The notes under the pieces are model-generated. The model did no database searches, was not told the DNA's origin, and saw nothing but the letters and a program-made list of their open reading frames with translations. This document shows, one piece after another, positions 8,801-18,478 of a DNA stretch of 45,510 nt. This stretch comes from Emiliania huxleyi CCMP1516 (Eukaryota > Haptophyta > Isochrysidales > Noelaerhabdaceae). Position numbers and translations under genes: made by a program. Each line of letters opens with the position of its first letter. Position 1 is the stretch's first letter. The stretch is from NCBI RefSeq assembly GCF_000372725.1, contig NW_005200218.1, positions 63,486 to 108,995 of the forward strand. The letters are read 5' to 3'.

Positions 8801-11800
8801 AGAGCTGGCACTCGGGGCCGGTGAAGCCAGGGGCGCAGTACTCGTCCGAGCCCCCCTCCTCCAAAAGGCGAGACGCCTCTTTGGCTCCGCGCTCGTTGCC
8901 GGAGCACCGCGCCTCGCCGGCCCGGTCGCCCCCAAAATCGCGGCACGCCGTCAGCACGGCGGAGGAGGGGCTGGCGCGCCAATAGCCGGCTGGGACGCCG
9001 ATGGTCGCGAGAGCGGTGTCGTCCGAGCACTCGGCGTTTGGCGGGCAAGGTTTGCAGTAGTCGGTCGGGGAGGAAAAGATCTCGGCCGGGTCGGCGCTCT
9101 GGAGCAAGTAAAAGTCCTTCTGGCAGAAGGAGCAGATGACGGCGCCGCGCTCACTGCTGAGGGGGTAGGGGCAAGGGACGCACTGGCCCTGGCCGGGGTT
9201 GGCGGCGTAAGTGCCCGCAGCGCACTCGCTGCACGACTCGCTGCCGACGCCAGAGGCGGTGCCGGGCTCACAGCGCTCGCACTTGGCGAGGCCAGGCGTG
9301 GCGGCGACGGAGCCCGGCGAGCACTCTGCCGGCGGCGCCGCGCCGCCGCCGCACGACGAGCCCGCCGGACAGTCGAAGCAGTCGGGCAAGCCGTCGCCGT
9401 CAGTGACGTTGGCGTATGTACCCGGCTCGCACGCCGCAGGCAGCTCGAGCGACGCGCCACGAGGACAGAGGCTGCCGGGCTTGCACCGGAGACACTCGGC
9501 GGCGCCCGTGTCCTTCTGGTAGGATCCGGCGGAGCATCGCTCGCACTTGGAGAGGCCGGGCGTGGCGGCGAAATGGCCAGGCTCACAGGGCTCGCACGTC
9601 TCGCTGCTCTCCGCCCCCGGTGCCGCGCTCGCCGTGCCGATGGGGCACAGCTCGCACGCCGCGCTCGAGCTGGAGCCTCTGTTCGGGTTGAAGCTGCCCG
9701 CGGGGCAAGGCTGCCAGACAAGGCGAGAGGCGGCGCCAGCGTCCTCGCAGACGCCGCCCTTCGGACAGGCTTCGCAGGCGGCGCTGCCGACGTCGGGGGA
9801 GAAGGAGCCCGCGGCGCAAGGCAAGCACTCCTCCTGGCCGCTCTCTGGCTGGTATTGGCCGGAGGCGCAGAGGAAGCAGTCCGAAATGTTCGCCGCCCGC
9901 CTGTTGGGCATGTGGGTGCCAGGGGGGCACTGCTGTGGGAGGACGGATCCCTCTGGGCAGAAGTGGCCGAGCCAGCAGGGGCCGCTGCAGTCGGAGGTGA
10001 AGTGGTCCGACGCGTCCCCGTAGTGACCCTCGGCGCAGAGCCTGTTGCAGCCGGACAGGTCGCCAAAGAGCTGGCCGACGTTCGGCATCCAAGAGCCGAG
10101 CGGGCAGTCCCACGTTAGAGGCGAGGCGGCGAGGATTGTTATGTTGCCTGGCGCAGAGTTGCCGAAGAAGGTCGTGTTGCGGAGGATCGAGCCGGTGGCA
10201 GCGATGCCGGAGGAGTAGAAGAGTGCAGCAGGGGCTTGGCTCGCCATGTTGTCGACAAACTGCGAGTTGGCGAGAGCTAGGCGCTCGATGCCAGTGAGAT
10301 AAAGAGCCTACAAAAGAACACAGTCTGGTCTCCCGTTTCAGTCTGTGCACCCTCTTGTGGAGGGGGCGCGCGGCACCGCTTGTGTGCCACTCGTGCAACG
10401 GACAAAGCTGGCGCCCTCTAGCGAGACGTCGCCGCTGTTCTCCACGTGCATACCTCCTGCGTACTGCGCGAGTTGAGGCGGGCAGGCAAGAGCGGGGAGG
10501 GCGTCAGCGAGCGAGAGAGGGCAAGAGCGGGGAGAGCGTCAGAGAGCGAGAGAGGCAGGGCAAGCCCTGAGTAGCCCTTTAGGGAAAGCGTGCGTGTGCG
10601 GGGGAGGCAAGCGTGTGCGAGGCAGCGTGGGAGACGCACCTTGACAGCCGTGCACTCGCTGAAGCTGGGGCCCTCCAGCGAGACGTCGCCGCTGTCCTCC
10701 ACGAACATACCTCCTCCCCACTGCGCGAGTTAGGGCGGGGAGGCAAGAGCGGGGAGGGCGTCAGAGAGCGAGAGAGGGCGGGCAAGCCCTGAGTGGCCCT
10801 TTGGGGAAAGCGTGCTCCCCCCCGTTGCCACCCCATCTCCCTCTCCCTTCGCCTCCCGCTTCCGGCGACGTGATGGCGTGCGAGCGTGCGTGTGGGGGGA
10901 GGGAAGCGTGTGCGGGCGTGGGAGACGCGCCTGGGCAGCCGTGCACTCGCTGAAGCTGGCGCCGTCCAGCGAGACGTCGCCGCTGCGGTACACGTTCATA
11001 CCTCCTCCGTACTGCGCGAGTTAGGGCGGGGAGGCATGAGCGGGGAGGGCGTCAGCGAGCGAGAGAGGGCGGGCAAGCCCTGAGCGACCCTTTGGGGAAA
11101 GCGTGCCCCCCTTTGCCCACCCCCTGTCCGTGTACCTTCTTCTCCCGCTTCCGGCTGCGGTGATGGCGTGCGAGCGTGCGTGTGGGGGGAGGCAAGCGTG
11201 TGCGGGCGTGGGAGACGCGCCAGGGCAGCCGTGCACTCGCTGAAGCTGGCGCCCTCCAGCGAGAAGTCACCGCTGCGGTACACGTTCATACCTCCTCCGT
11301 ACTGCGCGAGGTGAGGCGGGCAGGCATAAGCGGGGAGGGCGTCAGAGAGCGAGAGAAGGCGAGCAGGCCCAGAGCGGCCCTTTGGGGAAAGCGTGCCCCC
11401 CCTTTTGCCACCCCTCTCCCTCTCCCTTCGCCTCCCGCTTCCGGCTGCGGTGATGACATACGAACGTGCGTGTACGGGGGAGGCAACGTGTGCGGGCGTG
11501 GGAGACGCACATCAGCCGTGCACTCGCTGAAGCTGGCCCTCTGCAGCGAGACGCCACCGCTGCTGTCCACGAACATACCTCCGCCCTGCAGAGGTGGGAG
11601 GGCGTCAGAGAGCGAGAGAGGGCGGGCAAGCCCAGAGCGGCCCTTTGGGGAAGGCGTGATCCCCCCCGTTGCCACCCCATCTCCCTCTCCCTTCGCCTCC
11701 CGCTTCCCACCGGCTGCGGTGATGGCGTGCGAGCGTGCGTGTGGGGGAGGGAAGCGTGTGCGGGCGTGGGAGACGCACAGAGCCAGCCTTGCACTCGCCG

Positions 11801-13963
11801 AAGCTGGCGCCGTCCAGCGAGACGTCGCCGCTGTCGACCACGGCCATACCTCCTCCGTGCTGCGCGAGTTGGGGCGTGCAGTCATAAGCGGCGAGGGCGT
11901 CAGAGGGCGAGAGGGCGGCGCACCGAGCTGGCCTCGCAGCCCGTGAAGGACACGTCCTTCATCGCGATGTCGCCAGCGCCATTAGCGCGCACCGCACCGC
12001 CTTCCTGGCCACGCCCGTCCACAAAGTGCAGCGCCTCCAGGTAGAGACTGCAGCCGCTCGAGATGTAGAACATGCGGGAGCTCTTCTTGCCGTCGAGCGT
12101 CGCGCCCTCCCCGCTGCTCCGAACCGAGAGGTGCATGTCGCCGCTACAATCGACGCTGCTGCTAAAGACAAGGCGGGCGTCCGGCGGAATGAAGACGCTC
12201 GCGCTGCGGCCCTGGTCCACAGCCTTGTTGATCTCGTCCTGGATGTCTTGAGGCGTGCGGGCAAGGGCCTCGCCGTGGACGAGCGGGGGCAGCGGCGTTG
12301 GCGGCAGCGGCGGCGGTAGCAGCGGCGGCAACGGTAGTGGCGATGGTGCGGGCGGTGGTTGCGGCGGCAGCGACGGCGGCGACGGAGAGGACGGTGGGAA
12401 AGGGGTGAGGGTTAAAGTTTCGCTGCCGTAGGATCCGGAGTCGAGCGTGAACGTGTAGCCCGCACCCTCCCACTCGATGCCGGTCCAGCCGTCGCCCCAC
12501 GAGTCGTACATGTCGAGCGTGCACTCGCCGGGCGGCGCGGACAGGGTGCGAGAGTAGGGGGCCCCTCCACTGCCAATCAACGCGCCGCTGCACGTCAGCG
12601 TCCACGAGACCTCGGACTCGTAGCTGCCGCCACCCACGGTGACCTGGAAGTCGATTGATGGAGCGGACGGCGGTGATGGAGCGGACAGCGGTGACGGGGG
12701 CGGAGAGGGTGGAGATGGCAAGGACGGCGGCGGCGGCAGAGAGCAATCAATGCCAGAAAAGCCAATGCACACCTCAGCGTTCGGTAGCCCTTCCTCCCCG
12801 GTAGGATCGTAGGTAAAGCCCACGTAGGGATAGCACCCCGGAGGGATCCCACCGACGCACGCGACGCACTTGCATGCGGCGCACGCACCACATTCATTCT
12901 GCGACGGTGAAACTGGCGGTGATGGAGCGGACAGCGGTGGCGGGGGCGGAGAGGGTGGAGATGGCAAGGACGGCGGCGGCGGCGGAGAGCAATCAATGCC
13001 AGAAAAGCCAATGCACACCTCAGCGTTCGGTGGCCCTTCCTCCCCGGTAGGATCGTAGGGAAAGCACCCCGGAGGGATCCCACCGACGCACGCGACGCAC
13101 TTGCATGCGGCGCACGCACCACATGCATTCTGCGACGGTGAAACTGGCGATGCCAGCGGAAGCATCGCGAGTAGAAGCAGCCACGCTTCGCGCCTCAACC
13201 CCGTCCGGCACCGCACGAGGCGCCCCGATTTGCTCCTCCGCACCGAGAGCAGCACGGCGCCGCACGCTCCGAGCAGCAAGAACAAGGCGGCCCAAAGCTG
13301 ACCGCGCAGCTGTGCGCGGCCAGGCGCGGAAGAGGAGTGTCCGCTGATGAAGGGAAAGTGGAACGGGGAGGGCAGCTCGATGGAGCGCTCGTCGGCCGGT
13401 GGGTCCGCGGGCGGCTTGTCGGTCTTGTTAAGCTCGTCGGTGAGCGCGTGGCGGAGCGCGTGGCGAGGCTCCACGTGCCACGCAAGGGCGGCGCAGTGCG
13501 GCTGCCTGTCGGCGCACACACTTGGGACCGAGAAGATATCTGACTCGACCGCGTTCGAGTCGGCGACGGTGCGGACCTCTGCAGGCCACGCCGACTCCTC
13601 AAGCGTGGCCGCGAGAAGAGGTTCGATGGCCCGACAACGCTGGAGGAAGAGGTCCTTGGTTGGGACTCGAGAAGCGTCCGTCAATCCCTCGTTCGCCCGC
13701 CACTCGCCACCGGCGTGCATGCTAGCGACGGGCGCGCCGAGGCCATTCTCGACCAGCTTCCGCACCTCCAGCATCCCAGGCTTCCCAGCGTCGGCGGGCC
13801 GTATCTCGGGCGACGTGTCGTTCACGGGCAAGACGGTGTCGCGTCCCCGAGCGATGATCCCCGTCCTGTTGCTGTAGACGGGACCGACGAGGTCGATCTC
13901 AGGCTCGCCCTTGCGCTCCATGCTGTTGCGCGAGGCCGGGACGGTCTCCAAGTCGGCCTCGGC
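5801..13963 (-). CDS. Large receptor-like protein: beta-helix, Cys-rich stalk, multi-TM, TIR
   Basis: Exons from high to low coordinate: 13963-11924, 11859-11779, 11585-11511, 11301-11221, 11011-10931, 10720-10640, 10463-10377, 10307-8178, 8102-7360, 7289-7211, 7140-7045, 6927-6712, 6641-6264 (or 6252), 6185-6153, 6043-5801. That gives about 2,147 residues. Order: membrane segment LWAALFLLLGACGAVLLSV (about 221-241); signal-like REAWLLLLAMLPLASPV (about 260); two Cys-rich modules; a domain with YDSWGDGW; Pro hinge; beta-helix start (about 565-680) plus six repeat exons; Cys-rich GCC2/GCC3-like stalk (about 900-1366); about eight membrane helices (1367-1780); TIR (1793-1930); basic Ser-rich tail ending VQEHV. 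This suggests surface sensing with an intracellular TIR output. Donors at 8177, 7210, 7044, 6711, 6152, 11220 and 10930 are GC. The first exon opens in phase 0 from the upstream unit, so the true start may lie at 16974; the nearest internal ATG is at 13921. Confidence 0.8.
6712..7387 (-). other. TIR domain over four exons
   Basis: Spliced order: WHLFLSHIW (end of exon 8102-7360), STGQDAVGNIKSELELL to KIFLD (7289-7211), VDDLKDIGALEEYI to GYFRSR (7140-7045), NCLREIRSSLEMDKPLVLV onward (6927-6712). FLSHIW is the first strand/box 1, and FLSCGYF plus NCLRE match the region that holds the catalytic glutamate in SARM1/plant-type NAD-cleaving TIRs. Three of the four introns around it have GC donors. 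The activity is inferred from the retained Glu, not shown. Confidence 0.8.
8735..10130 (-). other. Cys-rich GCC2/GCC3 (ephrin-receptor-like) stalk
   Basis: About 460 residues with a CPxGxxxxxxGxxxCxxC pattern at 40-50 residue spacing (CLPCAAGSFSPDVGSAAC, CERCSAGSYQKDTGAAEC, CVPCPYPLSSERGAVIC). It sits between the beta-helix and the first membrane helix, within one 2,130-nt exon. Extracellular disulfide-bonded stalk by family analogy. Confidence 0.75.
10377..11923 (-). repeat. Tandem array of six beta-helix exon-intron units
   Basis: Six phase-0 exons (11859-11779, 11585-11511, 11301-11221, 11011-10931, 10720-10640, 10463-10377) of 75-87 nt, each coding GGM-V--SGDVSL-GASF-ECTA. Their introns (176-210 nt) are also homologous: donor word g(t/c)gcgtctcccacgcc, a shared ctctctcgctctctgacgccctc stretch interior, acceptor actcgcgcag. 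The unit is about 270-290 bp, so whole exon-intron units duplicated. Donors vary: GT after copies 1, 2, 5 and 6; GC after copies 3 and 4. Copy number could differ between alleles, changing the ectodomain by 25-29 residues per unit. Confidence 0.85.
12740..13140 (-). repeat. Two near-identical Cys-rich/Pro-hinge modules
   Basis: A module with CGACAACKCVACVGGIPPGC and PNAEVCIGFSGIDC followed by a Ser/Pro hinge occurs twice in a row (about 13140-12960 and 12910-12720). DNA identity is very high. The second copy carries five extra residues (YVGFT) before DPTGEEG. Recent tandem duplication within a coding exon. Confidence 0.85.
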
Positions 13964-16900
13964 CTACTCGCAAACAGGCAATCGTTCCGTCAGCGGGTTA
14001 CAAAGCTCGCACACACAAAGAGCCAGAGGGGCGCTCACCGGCTGCTTCTCGTAAATTTCCTTGACGGACGCCAGCGGCTCGCCAATTAGGTGCAACGGCT
14101 CGCCCACCGCCTCGCCGATCTCGTCCATCAGTGCTTCCCACGAGCGCCCCTCCTCGTGCCCGTCCTGAACGGCGCGCGGGCTGTTGGTCACGAGCTTGCG
14201 CGGCGCGGATACTAGCACGCGCGAGCGAGCACGCACCGGGTGGTTGGCGGGCGCGCTGTCCGACGATACGATGGCTACAAACGAGCTGGTGTCGATGCCG
14301 CCAACCTCGCAGAAGCCGTTGGGCGATGCCGGCGTGAACGGCGTTGTGACTGCGGGAAAGGAAGTCGGGGACTCGTGCCACTGCGAGGAGAGAAGCGCGG
14401 AGGTGGCAGAGTACGAGGAGAGCGCAAACGCGGTTCCGAGGCAGAGCAGCGCGAGGATGCCAAAGAGGCGGAGCAAGTAGAACGGGCAGAACTTGGGCCA
14501 AGAGAACCAGCCGGAGGCAGAGACGGAGCCCTCCGGCGTGGTAATCGTGGTCGTTTCGACGTTGGCCGTCGCGCCCTGAACAGGAGGGCGGGAGACTGGC
14601 GGTTGAGCGGCGAGCGGGGGGGGAGGCCGCATGTATGCAGGCGGCGAGCACCGAGTCTGTGGTCGACGGCGTGGAGCCGCGGGGCACCTTGCCGGTGCCG
14701 CCGAGGATGCCCTCGTTGCCGTCCATTTTGAGCAGGGCCCCGAACCGGTTGTTGCCGCCGACCGGGGCGATGCTCTTGGTGCGGACGATCGGGGCGGACG
14801 CGCCCTTGCGCCCCTTCTTGCGGCGCGGGTTCGACGAGGTGGTTCTGTCGGGGATGCCCTGCGCACGCGCACGCGGTGGGTGCGTCAATAGTTGAGGCTC
14901 TGCGCGTACAACCGCAGCGTGCGAGGCGCTCACCGCCGGGGCGAGCTTCTCCGCTGGCGGAGACTCCTTGCGCTCGATCTTGCGGAGCGGGGAGGGGGTC
15001 TTCCACCCGTCGATGACCTGCGCGCGCGTAGAGGTCACAGGATCAATGTAAGTGCCCGCCTGTAGGACTCGCGTGTCCCCGCAATACTACCCGCGTGTGC
15101 TTCAACTGGGAGGTGCTCACCGCCGGGGCGGCCGTCTCCTCTGGAAACTCCTTCCAGTCGGCGTCGCCCTACGCGTCGAACGCGGGATGGGGTCACAGAG
15201 TGGGTCGGCAGACGCCGGCGCTCACAATGCCAGGCGCTCGCCGGAAATTCCTTGATCGACTGCAGCGGCGCGCCGCCGGCCTCCGCCGGCTTGAGGGCCG
15301 TGGCGACCTCGGTGGCCGGCTTGAGCGCCGGGTTCTTGATGGCGCCGGTCTCGTCAACGCAGGCCTCCGCGCCAGACGTTGCCGCAGGGATGTCCTTCTT
15401 GAGGGCGCCCTTGACGGCGCCGGTGGGGGCCGTCGGTGGGCCGGTCGGGCGCGTAAACTTGGACCAGAAAACGGCGGGCGGGCGCGGCGCGTGGGTGGCG
15501 AACGTGGCCTTGGCCTTGTCCGATTCGACCGCGCCCGCGTCGGGCGCCTTTTCCGCGGCCGGGTCCTTCTTGAGCACGTCCTCCGTGCCAGACTTTGCCA
15601 CGGGGATGTCCTTGACGTTCTTGACGCCGCACGCCTGTGGGCGAGGGAGAGTACGCACAGGCTTTCAGAGACGGGAGAGGGATGATAACGATCCTGGCGA
15701 GCGCACGCGCACCTTCGCTCCGAGGAGCGAAGGCGACACCGACTCGGAGATGACGATCGTGATGCGGCCGTCGTCAGCCGGCACGATTCCGACCTTCGCG
15801 AAGGACTTCATCGGCGAAGACTCGCCCTCGACGGCGTCCTCCTTCACGACGTCGTCCTTGACGCCGCACGCCTGTGGGCGAGAGCGAATACGCAGGTGTT
15901 CGGAGTCGGGAGAGATTGTTACCGGTGGGTGGGAAGCGATGAGTGCCAGGAGAGAATGCTGCGGCGCGCTCACCGTTGGGTCGGGCGTGTTGGAAACGGT
16001 CTTGGCCGGCTTCTCGACCTCCTTGGCAGCCTCCTCGGCGACGACCTCCTCGGCGACGGGCGCCTCGGCGATGGTGGCCTCCTCGGCGACTGCCTCCGCG
16101 GCGGCGGACACCTTGGCGGCGGCGGACTTGGCGGCGACCTCCTCGGTGGCGGACTCCTCGGCGACGACGGCCACCTCAGTGACGGACTCCTCGGCCGCGG
16201 ACTCCTCGGTGGCTGCCTCCTCGGACTCCTCCTCGGTGGCGGACTTGGCGGCGGCCTCCTCGGTGGTCGCCATCTTGGCGGCGGCCTCCTCGGTGGTCGC
16301 CTTCTTGGTGGCGGCCTCCTCGGCGGTCGCCTCCGCGGTGGCCGACTCGGCGTCCTCCTCGGCGGCGGCGGACTCCTCGGCGGCGGCGGACTTGATGCCG
16401 CACGCCTGGGTGAGGGGAGAACACGCAAGTGTGCGGAGACAGGGAGACCGTAGAGGGATGATGACAATCCTGGCGTGCGCACACTCACCTCGGCTCCGAG
16501 GAGCGAAGGCGACAGCGACGTGATGCCGACAGGAGCCGTCGGCGCCGACTCGGACGGGACGTCCGTCCTCGAGCGAAGCGGGCTCGCCCTCGGACGGGAT
16601 GACGACCTCGAGCGAAGTGGGCTTGCCCTCGGACGGGATGACGTCCTCGAGCGAAGCGGGCTTGCCCTCGGACGGGATGACGCCTCGAGCGAAGCGGGCT
16701 TGCCCTCGGACGGGATGAGGTCCTCGAGCGAAGCGGGCTTGCCCTCGGACGGGATGCCGGCGGCCTCGCCTCCGGCAGCGTTGACGGTCGTGTTGCCCGC
16801 CAGCGACGCCTGTGTCAGAAGGCCAGAGGATACGTCTTGCAGGTGGGAGCGCATTGTCACGTGCGCGCAAGCACACGCCTGCTTGTCAGCAAGCGGCGGC

Positions 16901-16974
16901 GGCGGAGGAGAGAGCTTGAGCACGAGCTTGTCACCGGCGGCCGGCACGAGCTCGAGTTTGAGCTTGTCGAGCAT
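13964..16974 (-). CDS. Ala/Glu-rich repeat protein with one TM; probable 5' part of the receptor gene
   Basis: ATG at 16974-16972 (MLDKLKLELVPAAGDK). Exons: 16974-16879, 16809-16489, 16405-15974, 15871-15713, 15634-15242, 15168-15121, 15017-14934, 14858-14652, 14575-14039. All introns are phase 0 and 69-103 nt. Donors are GT except GC at 16878 and 15241. The product has about 759 residues: a 13-residue repeat tract, a 140-residue Ala/Glu tract (EEAAAK-type, helical), three exons that start alike (ACGIKS, ACGVKDD, ACGVKNV), two WK-containing short exons, a basic segment, one membrane helix (FYLLRLFGILALLCLGTAFA, about 14420-14494) and a tail. The last exon either splices 14038 to 13963 in phase into the receptor, or is retained and stops at 13966-13964. 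The clean GTGAGC donor, TAG acceptor and exact phase favour one joined gene. Function unknown. Confidence 0.65.
16560..16760 (-). repeat. 39-nt coding tandem repeat with offsetting indels
   Basis: Five units of 39 nt, coding PSEGKPASLED(V/L)I in one frame. One unit (near 16681) lacks a base (gacgcctcg instead of gacgtcctcg) and the last unit (near 16562) has one base more. The true frame therefore reads RPRASPLRSRTSS-type repeats between the two indels. Both frames stay open. Confidence 0.8.
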
Positions 16975-17120
16975 GTTGATCGAGTTCCTGCAGCGCGCGG
17001 GGGTATGCACGCCAAACTAAGAGAGTCAATAGATGCAGCTCATGGAGAAGGCTGTGTGACGGGTTCATGTGAAGGCTGTGTGAAGGACAACGTGTGGAAG
17101 TAAAGTGCTACTGGTTTGAG

Positions 17121-17392
17121 TTACTGGAGACTGTGCAGAGCACCACTATTATTACTGGTCACTGGAGACTGTGCAGAGCACTCCTATTATGACTGGGGAC
17201 TGGAGACAGTGCAGAGCCACTAGACTGTGCAGAGCACCATTATTATTACTGATTACTGGAGACTGTGCAGAGCACTCCTATTATGACTGAGGACTGGAGC
17301 CTGTGCAGAGCACCATTATTCTTACTGATTACTGGAGACTGTGCAGAGCACTACTATTATTACTGGGGACTGGAGACTTGTGCGGAACACTC
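17121..17392. repeat. Minisatellite of about 50-60 nt units
   Basis: About six imperfect copies of ttactggagactgtgcagag followed by cac(t/c)(a/c)ctattattactg variants. Unit lengths vary, suggesting unequal exchange. Confidence 0.85.
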
Positions 17393-17467
17393 GGCGAACG
17401 GAGAGGTCAGCACCTACGGGATCATGACCATGTGAAAGAGGGTCAAAAACTGCTATGGAGATGTCCA

Positions 17468-17520
17468 GGGGGTATATGGGGTATATGGGGGTATATGGGG
17501 GTATATGGGGGTATATGGGG
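17468..17520. repeat. 11-nt minisatellite gggggtatatg
   Basis: Five near-perfect copies of gggggtatatg in a row, one copy one base short. Confidence 0.9.
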
Positions 17521-17705
17521 AGGAAGGAGAATATCTCGAGGAATCTCCGAGAATTGGATCAATCGTCGCATTTTCCACCCCGCCGCCCCCCTCCCCCAGC
17601 CCCCCCCCCCCCCACCCCCACCACGCCCTCCCCTCCCCTTCGAGCCTCGCCTACACAGACAAAAAGAAATCGACGGCGGTCGCGTGGAGGCAGAGGCGAT
17701 GCTCA

Positions 17706-17730
17706 AAGAGAGAGAGAGAGAGAGAGAGAG
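17706..17730. repeat. (AG)12 microsatellite
   Basis: Uninterrupted AG dinucleotide tract. Confidence 0.95.
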
Positions 17731-18202
17731 TGTCGAGCCAGGTCACTGCCACACCTACGGGCAGCACGCCTCGGCGTTAGCATCGCGACGACCGGCACAC
17801 TCTCTCGTGTCCTCGGCGCTAGGACTGGAGCCGGGCAGCGATTGGCAAGCGAGCGGGCTGCGTCGCTCTCTCGCCGGAAAAGAGTGGGGGCAATCGGGCG
17901 GGTTCGCTCGGTGTAAGGGTGGGAAACGAGCGGCAGCGGCCGCGTCTCGCGGCTCCCCGATGGCAGCAGCCTCACCTGCGAATGGGAGGTGGCAGGCATT
18001 GTGAGGCCGAGGGGGGCGTAGCCGCTCGGGCGCCAAATCGAAGCGCATCGCATGGTGGGAGCGGAGAGGGAGCGGCGGGTTGCGTGAGCAGGAGGCGTCG
18101 CGCCGCTCGGGCGTGCAGCTCGCCGCGGCCATATGTGCGTCGACGCGGCGGGGCCAGCGCGAGCGGAACGGGAAAGGCGAGGGTTGGACCTTGTGAGCCC
18201 CA

Positions 18203-18478
18203 CGTCGAGGGGAATGTGGGGATCTGTCAGGATCGAGTAGTTCCGGGAGGTTTCTCATATGAAGGGTACTATTTTCAATCAAAAACAGCGCCTTCAGCAC
18301 AACTATTTCGAGGTCTCGCGGATCTTGGACCTGTGGACCTGTGGCGACGTCGAGGGGAATGTGACGCGCGCTTTTGGATATCTATAAAGAAGGACACCGA
18401 GATAGCCAGCCGAACGCCCCGCCTCGATCAGAAAGAGCGCCTTCGGCACTACTCTCTCGAGGTCTCGCGGATCTGAGT
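18203..18478. repeat. Diverged direct duplication of about 130 nt
   Basis: cgtcgaggggaatgtg occurs at about 18203 and 18348. gcgccttc(a/g)gcac and tcgaggtctcgcggatct occur at about 18289-18324 and again at 18439-18475. The copies keep order and spacing. No coding content. Confidence 0.75.

Noticed and set aside
13964..14872. Unspliced 302-codon minus frame as a complete gene
   Set aside because: Its N-terminal third is the wrong frame; the intron 14651-14576 joins the TM part to the exon above in phase. Its stop lies inside a well-formed intron.
16560..16760. CRISPR array
   Set aside because: Direct 39-nt repeats have no spacers, and the context is a eukaryotic coding exon.
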